A stretch of 64,000 nucleotides of DNA from Arthrobacter crystallopoietes (GCF_017603825.1 NZ_CP072014.1:2976001-3040000); one strand, 5' to 3'; counted from the first letter of the stretch, positions 1 to 9,547 are shown. Numbers and translations: made by a program. The notes: a model not told the origin generated them from the sequence alone.

Positions 1-58
1 CACCGATCAGCGCGGCCTGCACGACCGCGCCATGGGCACTGTCCTGGTCCGCATGTAG
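1..58 (+). CDS. RDD family membrane protein, C-terminal end only
   Basis: Only the last 18 codons lie in the window; the reading frame has its first whole codon at position 2 and stops with TAG at 56-58. The visible tail reads QRGLHDRAMGTVLVRM, which fits the typical end of RDD-family membrane proteins (a QxLHD motif followed by a G-T-x-V-V-R tail). RDD proteins are small membrane proteins, some linked to ion or compatible-solute transport, but the domain body is outside the window so nothing more can be said. The next gene is convergent and a strong hairpin separates the two. Confidence 0.6.
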   Translation, partial: TDQRGLHDRAMGTVLVRM

Positions 59-74
59 TACACAAAACTTTTCT

Positions 75-121
75 AACGACGGCGGCGCCCCACCTTGGAA
101 AGGTGGGGCGCCGCCGTCGTT
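75..121. terminator. Bidirectional hairpin terminator between RDD protein and DUF4191 gene
   Basis: A perfect 22-bp inverted repeat (arms 75-96 and 100-121) with a 3-nt loop lies between two convergent genes. On the minus strand the hairpin is followed by an A/T-rich stretch with a short T run. The outer arm ACGACGGCGGCG also occurs in the hairpin at 10058-10105. Confidence 0.8.
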
Positions 122-136
122 AGTGGCTTGGAATGG

Positions 137-895
137 TCAGCGGCCGCGCATTGCCTTGCGGTCCGGTCGGGCCTTGAACGGATCAACGCCCTTCGGGATG
201 GGCAGCTTGCTGCTGCCGAGGGCCTGCAGGCGCTTATCCACCGCATGCACCTCCTGCTTGGTCAGTTCCTTCTTGAGCTTCTGGACCTTTTTGGCCACCT
301 TGCTCAGTTCAACCTGGCCCTCGCCGCGGCCGGTTTCGATGACGTGGACCTTCACGTTGGGCAGGATACGGTTCAGCTTCCGGCGTTCGGCGTCCACCAG
401 GGTCTTGACCCGGTTCGAAGGCCCTTCGGTCACGAGGATGACGCCGGGGCGGCCGATCGCACGGAAGACTGCATCCTGGGTCCGCGGGTTGACTGCCACC
501 GGCTGTTCCTGCAGTATCCAGCCGCGGCGCAGCACGCTCAGGGCCGCTCCGGAAGCGCCCGGCTGGCCCTCGATCTGGGCGAAGGCGGCGCGTTCGGCAC
601 GACGGGAGAGGATGAAGGTTGCCGCCAGCAGGCCCAGCGGAATGGAGATGATCAACAGGGTGACCCAGTTGTTGATCAGGAACCCGATGAGCAGGCCAAC
701 TGCCACGATGCCCAGGAAGGCCAGCAGCATGAGCCAGACTACGTTGGGATCGTTGCGCCGGGTCATCTGGAAGACCTGGCCGATCTGCTTCAGGCGCCCG
801 GGGCCTTTTTTCGCCTTGGCAGGCTTCTCGGCTTTGGGCTTGCGTGAGAAGAGACCACGCTTGGTATTTGCGTCGGAATCGGTGCTATTGGCCAT
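137..895 (-). CDS. DUF4191 family membrane protein
   Basis: This 252-residue protein has a Lys/Ala-rich cytoplasmic N-terminus (about 1-48), two adjacent membrane helices (about 52-74 and 77-96) and a basic soluble C-terminal domain. It matches the actinobacterial DUF4191 family, whose function is unknown. It lies downstream of lipB and lipA on the same strand, an arrangement common in actinobacteria. A 118-nt gap and a possible promoter of its own (minus-strand TAGAAT at 905-910, nine bases before the ATG) suggest that it can also be transcribed alone. No catalytic motif is recognised. Confidence 0.8.
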   Translation of the reverse strand: MANSTDSDANTKRGLFSRKPKAEKPAKAKKGPGRLKQIGQVFQMTRRNDPNVVWLMLLAFLGIVAVGLLIGFLINNWVTLLIISIPLGLLAATFILSRRAERAAFAQIEGQPGASGAALSVLRRGWILQEQPVAVNPRTQDAVFRAIGRPGVILVTEGPSNRVKTLVDAERRKLNRILPNVKVHVIETGRGEGQVELSKVAKKVQKLKKELTKQEVHAVDKRLQALGSSKLPIPKGVDPFKARPDRKAMRGR

Positions 896-904
896 AATGA
901 CTCA

Positions 905-910
905 ATTCTA
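905..910 (-). promoter_or_regulatory. -10 box for DUF4191 gene, near-leaderless
   Basis: Minus-strand TAGAAT lies nine bases upstream of the ATG at 895, so the expected transcript would have a leader of only a few bases. No Shine-Dalgarno sequence fits between them, and no convincing -35 is visible. Confidence 0.4.
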
Positions 911-1013
911 TCGTGAAGCTGGCCGGAATTTTGGCCGTGGCGCGGGCACAGCGAGAGGGCCCGGCGCTGCGGCGTCCGGACCCCCTCGGTTGAAAAGTTG
1001 CAGCCGGGCGGCG

Positions 1014-2027
1014 CTACCGGGAGATAAGGCTGGAGGCTTCCTGGCGGGTGGCGCCGGAATCCTCAATGCCTTCGGCGATGTGGGCGAGTTCTGCGGGCAG
1101 TTCCCGTCCCTTCTTGCGCATCGCGGTGGCCCAGAGCCTGCCGGCCCGGTATGACGAACGCACCAGTGGCCCGCTCATGACGCCCAGGAAGCCGAGCTCA
1201 AGTGCCTCTTCCTGCAGTTCCACGAATTCCTGGGGCTTAACCCAGCGCTCCACCGGGTGGTGGCGTTCGGTGGGCCGCAGGTACTGGGTGATGGTGATCA
1301 GGTCGCACCCAGCCTGGTGCAGATCGCGCAGCGCCTCCGAAATTTCCTCGCGGGTCTCGCCCATGCCCAGAATCAGGTTGGACTTGGTGACCATGCCGTG
1401 CTGCTGGCCCTGGGTGATGACGTCCAGGGAGCGTTCGTAGCGGAACGCCGGGCGGATGCGCTTGAAGATGCGCGGCACGGTCTCGACGTTGTGGGCGAAC
1501 ACCTCGGGTTTGGTCTCGCAGATGGCGCTGATGTGCTCGGGCTTGCCGGAAAAGTCCGGGATCAGGATTTCGACGCCGGTGCCCGGGTTCAGCTCGTGGA
1601 TCTTGCGGATGGTTTCCGCGTAAAGCCAGACGCCTTCGTCGGCCAGGTCGTCGCGGGCCACGCCGGTGACGGTGGCGTAGCGCAGGTTCATCTGCTGGAC
1701 CGACTGGGCCACCTTGGTGGGCTCCATGATGTCGATGGGGGAGGGCTTGCCGGTATCGATCTGGCAGAAGTCGCAGCGCCGGGTGCATTCGGAACCGCCG
1801 ATGAGGAAAGTTGCCTCGCGGTCTTCCCAGCACTCGAAGATGTTCGGGCAGCCGGCTTCCTCGCAGACCGTGTGCAGCCCTTCCTTCTTGACCAGGTTCT
1901 TCATGCTCACGTATTCGGGGCCGATGTTGACCTTGGCCTTGATCCAGTCGGGCTTGCGCTCGACCGGCGTGGCCGCGTTCCGGGCTTCGACGCGCAGCAG
2001 ACGCCGTCCTTCGGGGGCGAGAGTCAC
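1014..2027 (-). CDS. lipA: Lipoyl synthase
   Basis: This radical-SAM enzyme inserts two sulfur atoms into protein-bound octanoyl groups to make the lipoyl cofactor. At 337 residues it has normal family length. The auxiliary cluster motif CX4CX5C is at C55, C60 and C66. The radical-SAM CX3CX2C motif is at C81, C85 and C88. The RSSY motif that supplies the serine ligand is near the C-terminus. The start is GTG at 2027, inside a GTGA overlap with the lipB stop, so translation is probably coupled to lipB. Its products are used by the lipoyl E2 encoded at 10119-11876. Confidence 0.97.
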   Translation of the reverse strand: MTLAPEGRRLLRVEARNAATPVERKPDWIKAKVNIGPEYVSMKNLVKKEGLHTVCEEAGCPNIFECWEDREATFLIGGSECTRRCDFCQIDTGKPSPIDIMEPTKVAQSVQQMNLRYATVTGVARDDLADEGVWLYAETIRKIHELNPGTGVEILIPDFSGKPEHISAICETKPEVFAHNVETVPRIFKRIRPAFRYERSLDVITQGQQHGMVTKSNLILGMGETREEISEALRDLHQAGCDLITITQYLRPTERHHPVERWVKPQEFVELQEEALELGFLGVMSGPLVRSSYRAGRLWATAMRKKGRELPAELAHIAEGIEDSGATRQEASSLISR

Positions 2028-2737
2028 TTCAGGGCTCCTTCGGGCTGGCTGGTGCCAGCTGTGTTGGCATTGTTCTCGGGCAGGCCGGCCGGTTTGACCA
2101 GCGCTGCCTCGTACTTGTTCAGTTCCTCTTCGACCCGGCCGGCAACATCGGCGGGGGAGATGTTGCGTCCCGCTTCTACACTCATGCTGGTAGTGCCGGC
2201 GTCAGTGATGCCGCAGGCAATGATCTGGGCATACGGGGCCAAGTCATTATTGCAGTTCAGCGCGAAGCCGTGCATGGTCACGCGGTGGTTGACGCGGATG
2301 CCGATGGCGGCAATCTTGCGGTCCTGCCGGTCGCCGTCGTCCTTGATCCAGACACCGGAGCGACCTTCGATCCGGGAGCCGTTGATGCCGAAATCGGCGA
2401 GTACGTTGATCAGCACCTGCTCGAGAATGTCCACGTAGTCGGCAACCTTGGTGGGGTCCGGCAGGGCGAGGATCGGATAACCGACCAGCTGTCCCGGGCC
2501 ATGCCAAGTCAGTTTCCCGCCGCGGTCCACGTTGATGATGGGCGTGCCGTCGAACGGCTTCTCATGTTCTTCGGTCCGTTTGCCGGCCGTGTACACCGGG
2601 CTGTGCTCCAGCAGGAGGACTTTGCCCTCAGCGGTGCCGGCAACCACATCACTGTGGATTCGACGCTGCAGGTCCCACCCTTCCTGGTAGTCGACGAAGT
2701 CGGGGGCAAACCCTATCCGGGAAAACTCAAGGCTCAT
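2024..2737 (-). CDS. lipB: Octanoyltransferase (lipoyl(octanoyl) transferase)
   Basis: LipB moves the octanoyl group from acyl carrier protein to lipoyl domains, the step before LipA. The family signature [12 protein letters not shown] begins at residue 72. The catalytic pair is visible as K141 (KIAAIGIRV) and C175 (IACGI). The 237 residues include a C-terminal tail of about 25 residues rich in Ala, Asn and Pro. It heads the lipB-lipA pair. No Shine-Dalgarno precedes the ATG; instead a TAGGCT box lies six bases upstream, suggesting leaderless transcription. Confidence 0.96.
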   Translation of the reverse strand: MSLEFSRIGFAPDFVDYQEGWDLQRRIHSDVVAGTAEGKVLLLEHSPVYTAGKRTEEHEKPFDGTPIINVDRGGKLTWHGPGQLVGYPILALPDPTKVADYVDILEQVLINVLADFGINGSRIEGRSGVWIKDDGDRQDRKIAAIGIRVNHRVTMHGFALNCNNDLAPYAQIIACGITDAGTTSMSVEAGRNISPADVAGRVEEELNKYEAALVKPAGLPENNANTAGTSQPEGALK

Positions 2738-2743
2738 GGCGAC

Positions 2744-2749
2744 AGCCTA
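2744..2749 (-). promoter_or_regulatory. -10 box for lipB, leaderless arrangement
   Basis: Minus-strand TAGGCT sits six bases upstream of the lipB ATG at 2737, the spacing expected when transcription starts at the first base of the start codon. No -35 match and no ribosome binding site are seen. Confidence 0.4.
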
Positions 2750-2841
2750 CGCCTTGAGACGGTAGTGGCTCCATTTGTGTGAAGGGCCCGTGGCTGTGGA
2801 TAACTACTGCAGCGGATCGGCGGCTGTAGTAAATCTGGAGC

Positions 2842-4401
2842 ATGATGCTTCAGCACCCGACACATGCCGGCGGCAGCAGCCCTGCAGATGAGCCGGCCCG
2901 GCCGCAGGTCCCCGGATTCCGGGTGCAACGCTGGCTCGGCAGCGGTTCGTCGGCCGCCGTGTGGCTGGTGGCGGAGGAGGCCGGCGGCCGCGAATACGCG
3001 CTGAAGGTCTTTAATGCCAGCGTCGGTGAGGCCCGTTGGGAGGCGGATCGGGAACGGCTGCTGACCCACGGACTGCGGCATGACCACCTGGTGCAGGTCT
3101 TCCGCAACGTGGAGACGGACGCCGGGCCTGGATTGCTGCTCGAATACGCCGCGGGCGGATCGGTCGCTTCGGTCATTGCCGCCCGGGGCCCTTTGTCCGT
3201 GGCCGAAACAGTTACGGTGCTGACGCCGATCGCGCAGGCGCTGGCTTTTCTCCATGCGGGCGGCAGGACGCATGGCGACGTTTCGCCCGGCAACGTCCTC
3301 TTCACGTTCATGGGCAAACCGCTGCTGGCGGACTTCGGCATCGGCCGCGCCCTGGGCAGCCACCGGGCCGACGACGGCGGGACGCCGGGATTCCGTCTAC
3401 CGTCGCCAAGGCGCAGCAGCGGTGGGCAACGGCTGGAGCCGGAGGCGGACATCTACGCGCTGGGCGCGCTGGGCTGGTTCATGCTTACCGGACGGGTCCC
3501 GGCCGCCACCGCCCAGCGCCCGCCGCTGAATGTCATGGTGCCGGAAGTGCCGTTGCCGCTGGTGGAGTTGCTGGAAGCGGCTCTGATGGATGATGCCGCA
3601 CAACGGCCGGAAGCGGAAGAGTTTGCCCGCCGCGTTTACCGGACCGCGGACCCGGCACCGGTGGACCTGTCAGCCGCCGTACACCCGTCGGTGGCCCCGC
3701 AGTTGCTGACCCGGCGGATTGTCCGGGACGGCAAGAAACGGGCTGTCTTTGGAGCCGAGCGGCGTGTTGCAGCCGCCGCAACCCGCCAGGGTAAAGCTCC
3801 CCTTGGCCGCGTCCTCATTGTTGCGGCCTCATTGGCGGTAGCCATTGCGCTGGCCGTCTTCGCGGTTAATCTGCTCGTCGGATCGGAGGCAACTGATATG
3901 CCCCGAGACCCTGCTGCACAGGCCGCAGCCGCGGCGGTCCCGGGCCGGACGGCCTCCGCTCCACCCGGCCCGCCGACCGCTCGCCCGCTGCCCGCTGAAC
4001 TGGTGCGGGCAGCTACAGCCGAAGATCCGGCCGCTGCTGTTGCCGCCTTGACGTGGCTGCGTACCGAAGCGCTGCGGAGCAGGGAAGTGTCCCTGCTGGA
4101 GGATGTCAACGTCGCCGGGTCCCCTCCGATGGCGGCGGACACAGAGGTTATTTCCACTCTGGCCCACCAGGATCACTGGTTCAGCGGACTCGCTGCCAAA
4201 GCGGAGGACGTCCGGACAGTGTCGCGTACCGGTACTTCAGCCGTGGTCGAAGCCACGATGAGCACCTCACCCTTTGAACAGCGCGATGCCGTCGGCGACC
4301 TCGTCCTGTCTGTGACGGAGGCCAAGAGGCAGCCGTTGGTGCTGGTGCTGGAACGCCGGGACGGCAGGTGGCTGATTGGCGAAGTCCGCGAAGGCGCCTG
4401 A
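2842..4401 (+). CDS. Membrane-anchored Ser/Thr protein kinase-like protein, degenerate active site
   Basis: The 519-residue protein has an N-terminal kinase domain (about 26-270), one membrane helix (about 324-346) and an external Ala/Pro-rich linker plus C-terminal domain, the PknB-type layout. The glycine loop (LGSGSSAAVW, from 32), VAIK-type Lys K55 and DFG motif (D164-G166) are present. The catalytic loop reads HGDVSPGN (144-151) instead of HRDLKPxN, so it keeps Asp and Asn but has lost the Arg and the Lys. The activation segment has GTPGF but then RLPSP, with no APE motif. It may be a weak kinase or a pseudokinase sensor. GGAG at 2837-2840 fits the second ATG (2845) better than the first. 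Confidence 0.8.
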   Translation: MMLQHPTHAGGSSPADEPARPQVPGFRVQRWLGSGSSAAVWLVAEEAGGREYALKVFNASVGEARWEADRERLLTHGLRHDHLVQVFRNVETDAGPGLLLEYAAGGSVASVIAARGPLSVAETVTVLTPIAQALAFLHAGGRTHGDVSPGNVLFTFMGKPLLADFGIGRALGSHRADDGGTPGFRLPSPRRSSGGQRLEPEADIYALGALGWFMLTGRVPAATAQRPPLNVMVPEVPLPLVELLEAALMDDAAQRPEAEEFARRVYRTADPAPVDLSAAVHPSVAPQLLTRRIVRDGKKRAVFGAERRVAAAATRQGKAPLGRVLIVAASLAVAIALAVFAVNLLVGSEATDMPRDPAAQAAAAAVPGRTASAPPGPPTARPLPAELVRAATAEDPAAAVAALTWLRTEALRSREVSLLEDVNVAGSPPMAADTEVISTLAHQDHWFSGLAAKAEDVRTVSRTGTSAVVEATMSTSPFEQRDAVGDLVLSVTEAKRQPLVLVLERRDGRWLIGEVREGA

Positions 4402-4421
4402 TGCGGCGTGTGCGGGCGGGC

Positions 4422-5324
4422 TCAGCTGCGGCGGCCTAACTCGTCGTGAATCCAACGGACAGCGACTTGCGGGTTGGCCTGGTCGAACTCGAAACCCGCG
4501 GCCTCAAGACGCTCCGGAAGCATGCGTTGGCTTGCCAGGATGATGTTCTCGGCCAAGCCGGGCAGAACGGTGGTCAACACTTCCTGCGGGACGCGGAACT
4601 TCGCAGGTCGGTGCAGTTCGGCTGCCAGGACGGAGACCAATCGGTCGACCTGGGCAGGGACGGGCGCGCACACATTCACGGGGCCGGACAGCCCTGATTC
4701 GAGCAGGAAGGCCAAGGCTCGTACTTCATCCGCCATCGTGATCCACGGCCACCACTGCCGGCCGCTACCGAGCGGGCCGCCTAAGCCCAATCTGAGTGGC
4801 AGCAGCATCCGCGGCAGGGCTCCGCCACGGGGTGTCAGCACTACGCCGGTACGGGTGACGATGGTCGGACACGAGGCCTGCAACGCCGCCTCTTCCCAAC
4901 GCTGGCAGACATCCGCCATCACGGGCGAACTGCCGACTGCGGATGCTTCCGTAAGGACCTCATCGCCGCGGTCCCCGTAGATTCCGGAACCGGACTGGCT
5001 GATAAAGACCTTCGGAGGGGTCTCCAGTTGGTTAATGGCTCCGGCGAGGGTGCGGGTGCTGGCAACACGGGAGGAATACAACTGCTCACGCGAGGACCTG
5101 GTCCAGGGCCGGGCCCGCAGCGGTGAACCGGACAGATTGACTACGGCATCGTGGCCCGCGACCACTCTCGGATCCAGGCGGCCGGCCGCCGGATCCCATT
5201 CGAATTCACCCTCGCCGCGCGGTGGGCGGCGGACCAGCCGGCCGACTCGGTGTCCGGAGGAAACCAAGTGTCCGGCCAGCGCCTTGCCGATCAGGCCGGA
5301 CGCGCCGGAAATGAGGATCTTCAT
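4422..5324 (-). CDS. TIGR01777 family epimerase (SDR superfamily)
   Basis: This 300-residue NAD(P)-binding protein starts with a Rossmann glycine motif GASGLIG (7-13) and has the TIGR01777 features: an early VNLSG segment, an FISQSGSGIYGDRG segment and a C-terminal QRMLPERLEAAGF region followed by a short tail. The family is related to nucleotide-sugar epimerases and to plant SulA/GC1 proteins involved in plastid division, but bacterial substrates are unknown. It is convergent with the kinase gene (20-nt gap) and divergent from the tricorn gene. No clear Shine-Dalgarno precedes the ATG. Confidence 0.88.
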   Translation of the reverse strand: MKILISGASGLIGKALAGHLVSSGHRVGRLVRRPPRGEGEFEWDPAAGRLDPRVVAGHDAVVNLSGSPLRARPWTRSSREQLYSSRVASTRTLAGAINQLETPPKVFISQSGSGIYGDRGDEVLTEASAVGSSPVMADVCQRWEEAALQASCPTIVTRTGVVLTPRGGALPRMLLPLRLGLGGPLGSGRQWWPWITMADEVRALAFLLESGLSGPVNVCAPVPAQVDRLVSVLAAELHRPAKFRVPQEVLTTVLPGLAENIILASQRMLPERLEAAGFEFDQANPQVAVRWIHDELGRRS

Positions 5325-5403
5325 CTGCCCATCACATCATCGAATAACCAGTTGGGGAACGGCCTGCGGCAAGTCAACGACCTGTCTGCCGAAGGGAGAT
5401 GGT

Positions 5404-5409
5404 TAAGAT
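5404..5409 (+). promoter_or_regulatory. -10 box for tricorn protease gene, leaderless arrangement
   Basis: TAAGAT lies six bases before the ATG at 5416. The nearest purine-rich stretch (GAAGGGAG, 5391-5398) is too far upstream to act as a ribosome binding site for that ATG. The expected transcript start is at or next to the ATG. Confidence 0.4.
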
Positions 5410-5415
5410 CGAAGC

Positions 5416-8400
5416 ATGACCTCATCGAGTTACTTCCGCTATCCGCACGTCCACGCCGAGCTGGTCACCTTTGTGGCCGAGGACGATGTGTGGGTGGCAC
5501 CGCTGCAGGGCGGCCGGGCCTGGCGGATTTCGTCGCTGGGGCTTCCCGCCCGGAACCCGCGTTTTTCGCCCGACGGCGGGCATATTGCGTGGAGCGTGGT
5601 GCAGGGCAGTGCACCCGAGGCCGTCGTAGCTGCCGTGGATGGCGGCGGGTTCAGGCAGCTGACTTACTGGGGCCACGCCTCCACCCGGGTCAAGGGCTTT
5701 ACCGCCACCGGCGACGTCATCGTCACCAGCGCCCACCAGCGTGAAGAATCCCGCCATACCTGGGCGCACGCGGTGCCGTTGGACGGCTCCGTCGCCAAGG
5801 TGCTGAAGTTCGGCCCGGTCGATTCGATTGCCTTCGGTCCGGTTGTCGGTGACGAGCGTCCCGTGGCGATCGGCAGCGTGCTCTCCCGCGAGCCGGCCTG
5901 GTGGAAGCGCTACTGCGGTGGAACCGCTGGCAAACTCTGGATTGACCGGGATGGTTCGGGGGAATTCCAGCGTCTGGCGGCGGACCTGGACGGCAGCCTG
6001 ACCGACCCCATGTGGATCGGCGGCCGCGTTGCCTTCCTCAGCGACCATGAAGGCTACGGCAACCTCTATTCCATCGCGCCGGACGGGTCCGGCCTGCGCC
6101 GGCATACCGATCACGAGGAGTTCTACGTCCGCCACGCTTCCACCGACGGACAGCGGATAGTGTATGAATCCGCTGGCGAACTGTGGCTGGTGGAGTCGCT
6201 CGGTGATGAACCCAAGAAGCTGGACATCAGCCTTGGTTCGGCGTCGACCTCGCGCCGTCCACGGCCGCTGGACGTTGCCCGGCACCTGGCCGCCGCCGTT
6301 CCCAACCAGGATGGGACGGCCTCGGTTGTGGAAAGCCATGGAACCATCCACTGGCTCACCCACCGCGACGGACCCTCGCGCGTAGTCGAAGCGACCCCCG
6401 GCGTCCGTGCCAGGCTGGCCCGACCGCTCGGTGCCGACACGGTGATTTACGCCGCAGACCACGACGGCGTCGAGGCGCTCTACCTTCGCCGGGTGTTCGA
6501 GGACCTTCCGGCCGCCACGGCGGGGGAGCCGGCGCAGCCCAAGAAGCCAGAGCCTGAACCGGACGCCGCCCTGCCCAGGCCTGTCTCCGCTGCAACCGTG
6601 GTGGCGGGCCCACAGCCTGCGTCGTTCGTTTCTACGGATGAACCAGTGAACGACGGCGGAACACCTACTGGGCAGGCAGGCAGCCGCGTCAGCGGCACTC
6701 GACGCATCGACTTTGCCGCCCCCACGCGCGTGAGCACCATTTCTGCCAGCCCCGATGGCAAGCTGGCGGCCGTGGCGACGGAATTCGGCCAGCTCCTGGT
6801 GCTCGAGGCCGAATCCGGCGAGCTGCGCGAAGTAGCCTCGACCGGCCATGGCGCGATCAATGAGGTGGTTTTTTCTCCTGATTCGCGGTGGCTCATGTGG
6901 ACCGAACCCGTATCGTCCGAGGGCAGCCGGACCAAACTCAGGCTGGCGGAGGTCTCCGCCTCCGGTGGGGACGGCGTTCTGGACATTACCGACGGGCGCT
7001 TCCGGGACCACGGGCCGGCCTTCAGCCCGGACGGCAAATATGCGGCGTTCCTCTCGGAGCGCAGCTTCGACCCGGTTTACGACACGCACAGCTTCGACCT
7101 GAGCTTTCCGCAGTCCACTAAACCTTTCCTGGTGGCGCTGGACTCCGCGACGCCATCGCCTTTCGGCCCGGCGGTCCACGGCACCGTCCCCGAGCCGGCG
7201 GCGGAGGTCGGCATGGAGCCTGATGCCCCGGCCGGAGTTCCACAGGTCGTGGTCGACCCGCTGCAGTTGCCGGAGCGGATCATTCCCATTCCGGTGCCGC
7301 AGGGCCGCTACAGCAGCCTCGCCGCGGTGGACGGAGCACTCCTTTGGCTGGCCACGGAGGCTGCGGGGGTCACCGGTGAGGGCCGGGCGTCCGCGGAGGA
7401 TCCGGACCAGCCGAACAGGCTGGAGCGGTTCGACATCTCACGCCGCGAGGTCAGCGTGTTGGTACCGGCGCTGGAATCCTACGCCGTGTCGGGGGACCGC
7501 AAACATTTGGTGTACCTGAACAAACAGCAGGTCCGGTCCGTTCCGGTGGCCGCCAAAGTCGAAGACGACGCGCCGGACAGCGTCCAGGTGGACCTGAGCC
7601 GGATCCGCCTGCTGCTGGATCCGCTGAAGGTGTGGGGCCAGGCCTTCGACGAAGCCTGGCGGCTGCAGCGGGACTTCTTCTGGGCCGAGGACATGGCCGG
7701 TCTCGACTGGGACGGGGTCTACCAGCAGTACCGCCCGTTGGTGGAACGCCTCGGCTCCCACGATGACTTGGTGGACTTGCTGTGGGAGCTCCACGGCGAG
7801 CTGGGCACGTCGCACGCCTACGTAACTCCCGCGCCCGTTACTGAGCCCGGGGCCGGCAGGCAAGGGCTCCTCGGCGCGGACATCGTCAGCACCGACGCCG
7901 GGTGGAGCGTGCAGAACATCCTGGCCGGGGAGTCCTCGGATCCGCTGGCACGTTCCCCTCTGAATGCACCCGGTGCCGGGGTCAGGAACGGTGACATCAT
8001 CGCCGCCGTGGACGGCATTCCGGTGGACCGGCGCAGCGGTCCGGGGCCGCTGCTGGTGGGAGCCGCGGGCAAGACGGTGGAGCTGACCATCATCAACGGA
8101 GCCGGGACGGAGGAACCTGGCAAACAGCGCCGGATCGCCGTGGTGCCGGTAGCGGATGAAGAGCGGCTGCGGTACCAGAACTGGGTGGCCGGAAACCGGC
8201 GGATCGTGCGGGAGGCTTCCGGTGGCGGCTTCGGCTACCTGCACATCCCCGACATGGTGGCCCGCGGCTGGTCGCAGCTGCACCGGGATCTGGATGTGGA
8301 GACCACCAGGGACGCGCTGATCGTCGACGTACGCAGCAACCGGGGCGGACATACCTCCCAGCTCGTGGCGGAGCTGATCGGACGCAAGGTAACTGCCTGG

Positions 8401-8868
8401 AACCTTGCCCGGGGTGAGCAGCCGGGAACGTATCCGGCTCACGCTCCGCGGGGCCCCGTCGTCGTACTTACGGATGAATATGCCGGTTCGGACGGGGACA
8501 TCATTACCCAGGTCGCCAAACTGCGAGGCATCGGTCCGGTGGTCGGCACGCGGACATGGGGCGGCGTAGTAGGGATCGACGGCCGGTTCTCGCTGGCAGA
8601 CGGCACCGGCGTCACCCAGCCGCGGTATGCCTTCTGGTTCACGCAGGATGTGGGCTGGAGCGTGGAGAACTACGGAGTCGAACCGGACATCGAGGTGCCG
8701 TATCCGCCGCACGCCTACGCCGCGGGGGAGGACCCGCAATTGGAGCACGGCGTCGGGATCCTTAAAGAGATGCTGAAGGAACTGCCGACCGACCGGCCGC
8801 CGGCGTTGTCCGGGTATCGTTCGCTGCGGCCAGGCAAGCTGCCGCGGCGCCCGCAGGACGCCGGCTGA
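5416..8868 (+). CDS. Tricorn protease (S41 family)
   Basis: At 1150 residues this has the full tricorn architecture: N-terminal beta-propeller repeats (about 1-370 and 430-690, with SPDGG/SPDGK blades), an acidic-Pro linker (about 365-420), a C1 region, a PDZ domain (about 840-900) and the C2 protease core. The catalytic Ser-Asp pair is in GSDGD (S1025, D1026) and the His is H800 in GTSHAY. In Thermoplasma tricorn degrades proteasome-derived peptides to small fragments; a similar cytosolic role is likely because there is no signal peptide. It is monocistronic and ends in a strong hairpin. The start rests on the -10/ATG spacing. Confidence 0.93.
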   Translation: MTSSSYFRYPHVHAELVTFVAEDDVWVAPLQGGRAWRISSLGLPARNPRFSPDGGHIAWSVVQGSAPEAVVAAVDGGGFRQLTYWGHASTRVKGFTATGDVIVTSAHQREESRHTWAHAVPLDGSVAKVLKFGPVDSIAFGPVVGDERPVAIGSVLSREPAWWKRYCGGTAGKLWIDRDGSGEFQRLAADLDGSLTDPMWIGGRVAFLSDHEGYGNLYSIAPDGSGLRRHTDHEEFYVRHASTDGQRIVYESAGELWLVESLGDEPKKLDISLGSASTSRRPRPLDVARHLAAAVPNQDGTASVVESHGTIHWLTHRDGPSRVVEATPGVRARLARPLGADTVIYAADHDGVEALYLRRVFEDLPAATAGEPAQPKKPEPEPDAALPRPVSAATVVAGPQPASFVSTDEPVNDGGTPTGQAGSRVSGTRRIDFAAPTRVSTISASPDGKLAAVATEFGQLLVLEAESGELREVASTGHGAINEVVFSPDSRWLMWTEPVSSEGSRTKLRLAEVSASGGDGVLDITDGRFRDHGPAFSPDGKYAAFLSERSFDPVYDTHSFDLSFPQSTKPFLVALDSATPSPFGPAVHGTVPEPAAEVGMEPDAPAGVPQVVVDPLQLPERIIPIPVPQGRYSSLAAVDGALLWLATEAAGVTGEGRASAEDPDQPNRLERFDISRREVSVLVPALESYAVSGDRKHLVYLNKQQVRSVPVAAKVEDDAPDSVQVDLSRIRLLLDPLKVWGQAFDEAWRLQRDFFWAEDMAGLDWDGVYQQYRPLVERLGSHDDLVDLLWELHGELGTSHAYVTPAPVTEPGAGRQGLLGADIVSTDAGWSVQNILAGESSDPLARSPLNAPGAGVRNGDIIAAVDGIPVDRRSGPGPLLVGAAGKTVELTIINGAGTEEPGKQRRIAVVPVADEERLRYQNWVAGNRRIVREASGGGFGYLHIPDMVARGWSQLHRDLDVETTRDALIVDVRSNRGGHTSQLVAELIGRKVTAWNLARGEQPGTYPAHAPRGPVVVLTDEYAGSDGDIITQVAKLRGIGPVVGTRTWGGVVGIDGRFSLADGTGVTQPRYAFWFTQDVGWSVENYGVEPDIEVPYPPHAYAAGEDPQLEHGVGILKEMLKELPTDRPPALSGYRSLRPGKLPRRPQDAG

Positions 8869-8887
8869 AGGCGGCGCTGAAACACTG

Positions 8888-8922
8888 AAGGACCCCGGTG
8901 CGAAGTAAGCGCCGGGGTCCTT
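8888..8922. terminator. Bidirectional terminator between tricorn and OsmC genes
   Basis: A 14-bp stem (arms 8888-8901 and 8909-8922, one wobble pair) with a 7-nt loop lies between convergent genes. The arms end in AA/TT, typical of a two-way Rho-independent terminator. Confidence 0.8.
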
Positions 8923-8946
8923 CGGTTAATGCGTTGCAGCAGGCAG

Positions 8947-9378
8947 CTAGCTGGCCAACGTTGCTTCGATGGTGATGCTGGGGACCGAAGCCAGTGCACC
9001 CGAAACCGGGCAGGTGTCCTTGGCACCGGTGGCCAGGCGCTGGAAGTCTTCGTTGCTGATGCCCGGGACGGTTGCGTCCACGGTCAGGCGGATTTCGGTG
9101 ATCCCGGTGCCCGGTACGAAGTCAACGGCGGCCGACGTCTTGATGCTCTCGGCGGTGGTGCCGTTTTCCTTGAGCATGTTGCTGAACTGCATCGAATAGC
9201 AGGTGGCGTGGGCAGCGGCCAGGAGTTCCTCCGGGCTGGTCTTGCCTTCCGCCTTTTCCGCGCGGGCGTCCCACGTCACGTCGTAGGTGCCGAGACCGGA
9301 GGTGTCCAGGGAAGTCTGGCCGGATCCGGTGAAAAGGTCGCCCTTCCATACGGTGTGGGCCGAGCGGGTTGTAGCCAT
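8947..9378 (-). CDS. OsmC family peroxidase
   Basis: The product is a 143-residue OsmC/Ohr-family thiol peroxidase expected to detoxify organic or inorganic hydroperoxides in the cytoplasm. The two redox cysteines are C60 (in AHATCYSMQF) and C123 (in DTCPVSGAL). The ATG at 9378 is chosen because AAGGAG lies about seven bases upstream; a longer in-frame reading to 9435 has no such support. The WKGDLFTGSG N-terminus is closer to OsmC than to Ohr. It is transcribed alone. Confidence 0.92.
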   Translation of the reverse strand: MATTRSAHTVWKGDLFTGSGQTSLDTSGLGTYDVTWDARAEKAEGKTSPEELLAAAHATCYSMQFSNMLKENGTTAESIKTSAAVDFVPGTGITEIRLTVDATVPGISNEDFQRLATGAKDTCPVSGALASVPSITIEATLAS

Positions 9379-9547
9379 GTGCACTCCTTGGTTCGGAACT
9401 GATTCGGATGATCCTACTGTGCAGGCAGCGGCCACGGGCCGGTGCCTTCGTCTTCATCCTAGGGGGCGGCAGAATCGTTTGCCACCACGTTGCGTCCGGA
9501 TTGGAACGCAGCGACGGGCAATGGAAAAAGTTGCTACCGGCATGCAA

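Noticed and set aside
2805-2831. Imperfect repeat TACTGCAG / CTGTAGTA before the kinase gene
   Set aside because: Only eight bases with one mismatch, no known operator matches, and such pairs arise by chance.
5422-7179. 585-codon open frame on the minus strand
   Set aside because: It is the antisense shadow of the tricorn protease gene; the product is Arg/Gly-rich with no motif.
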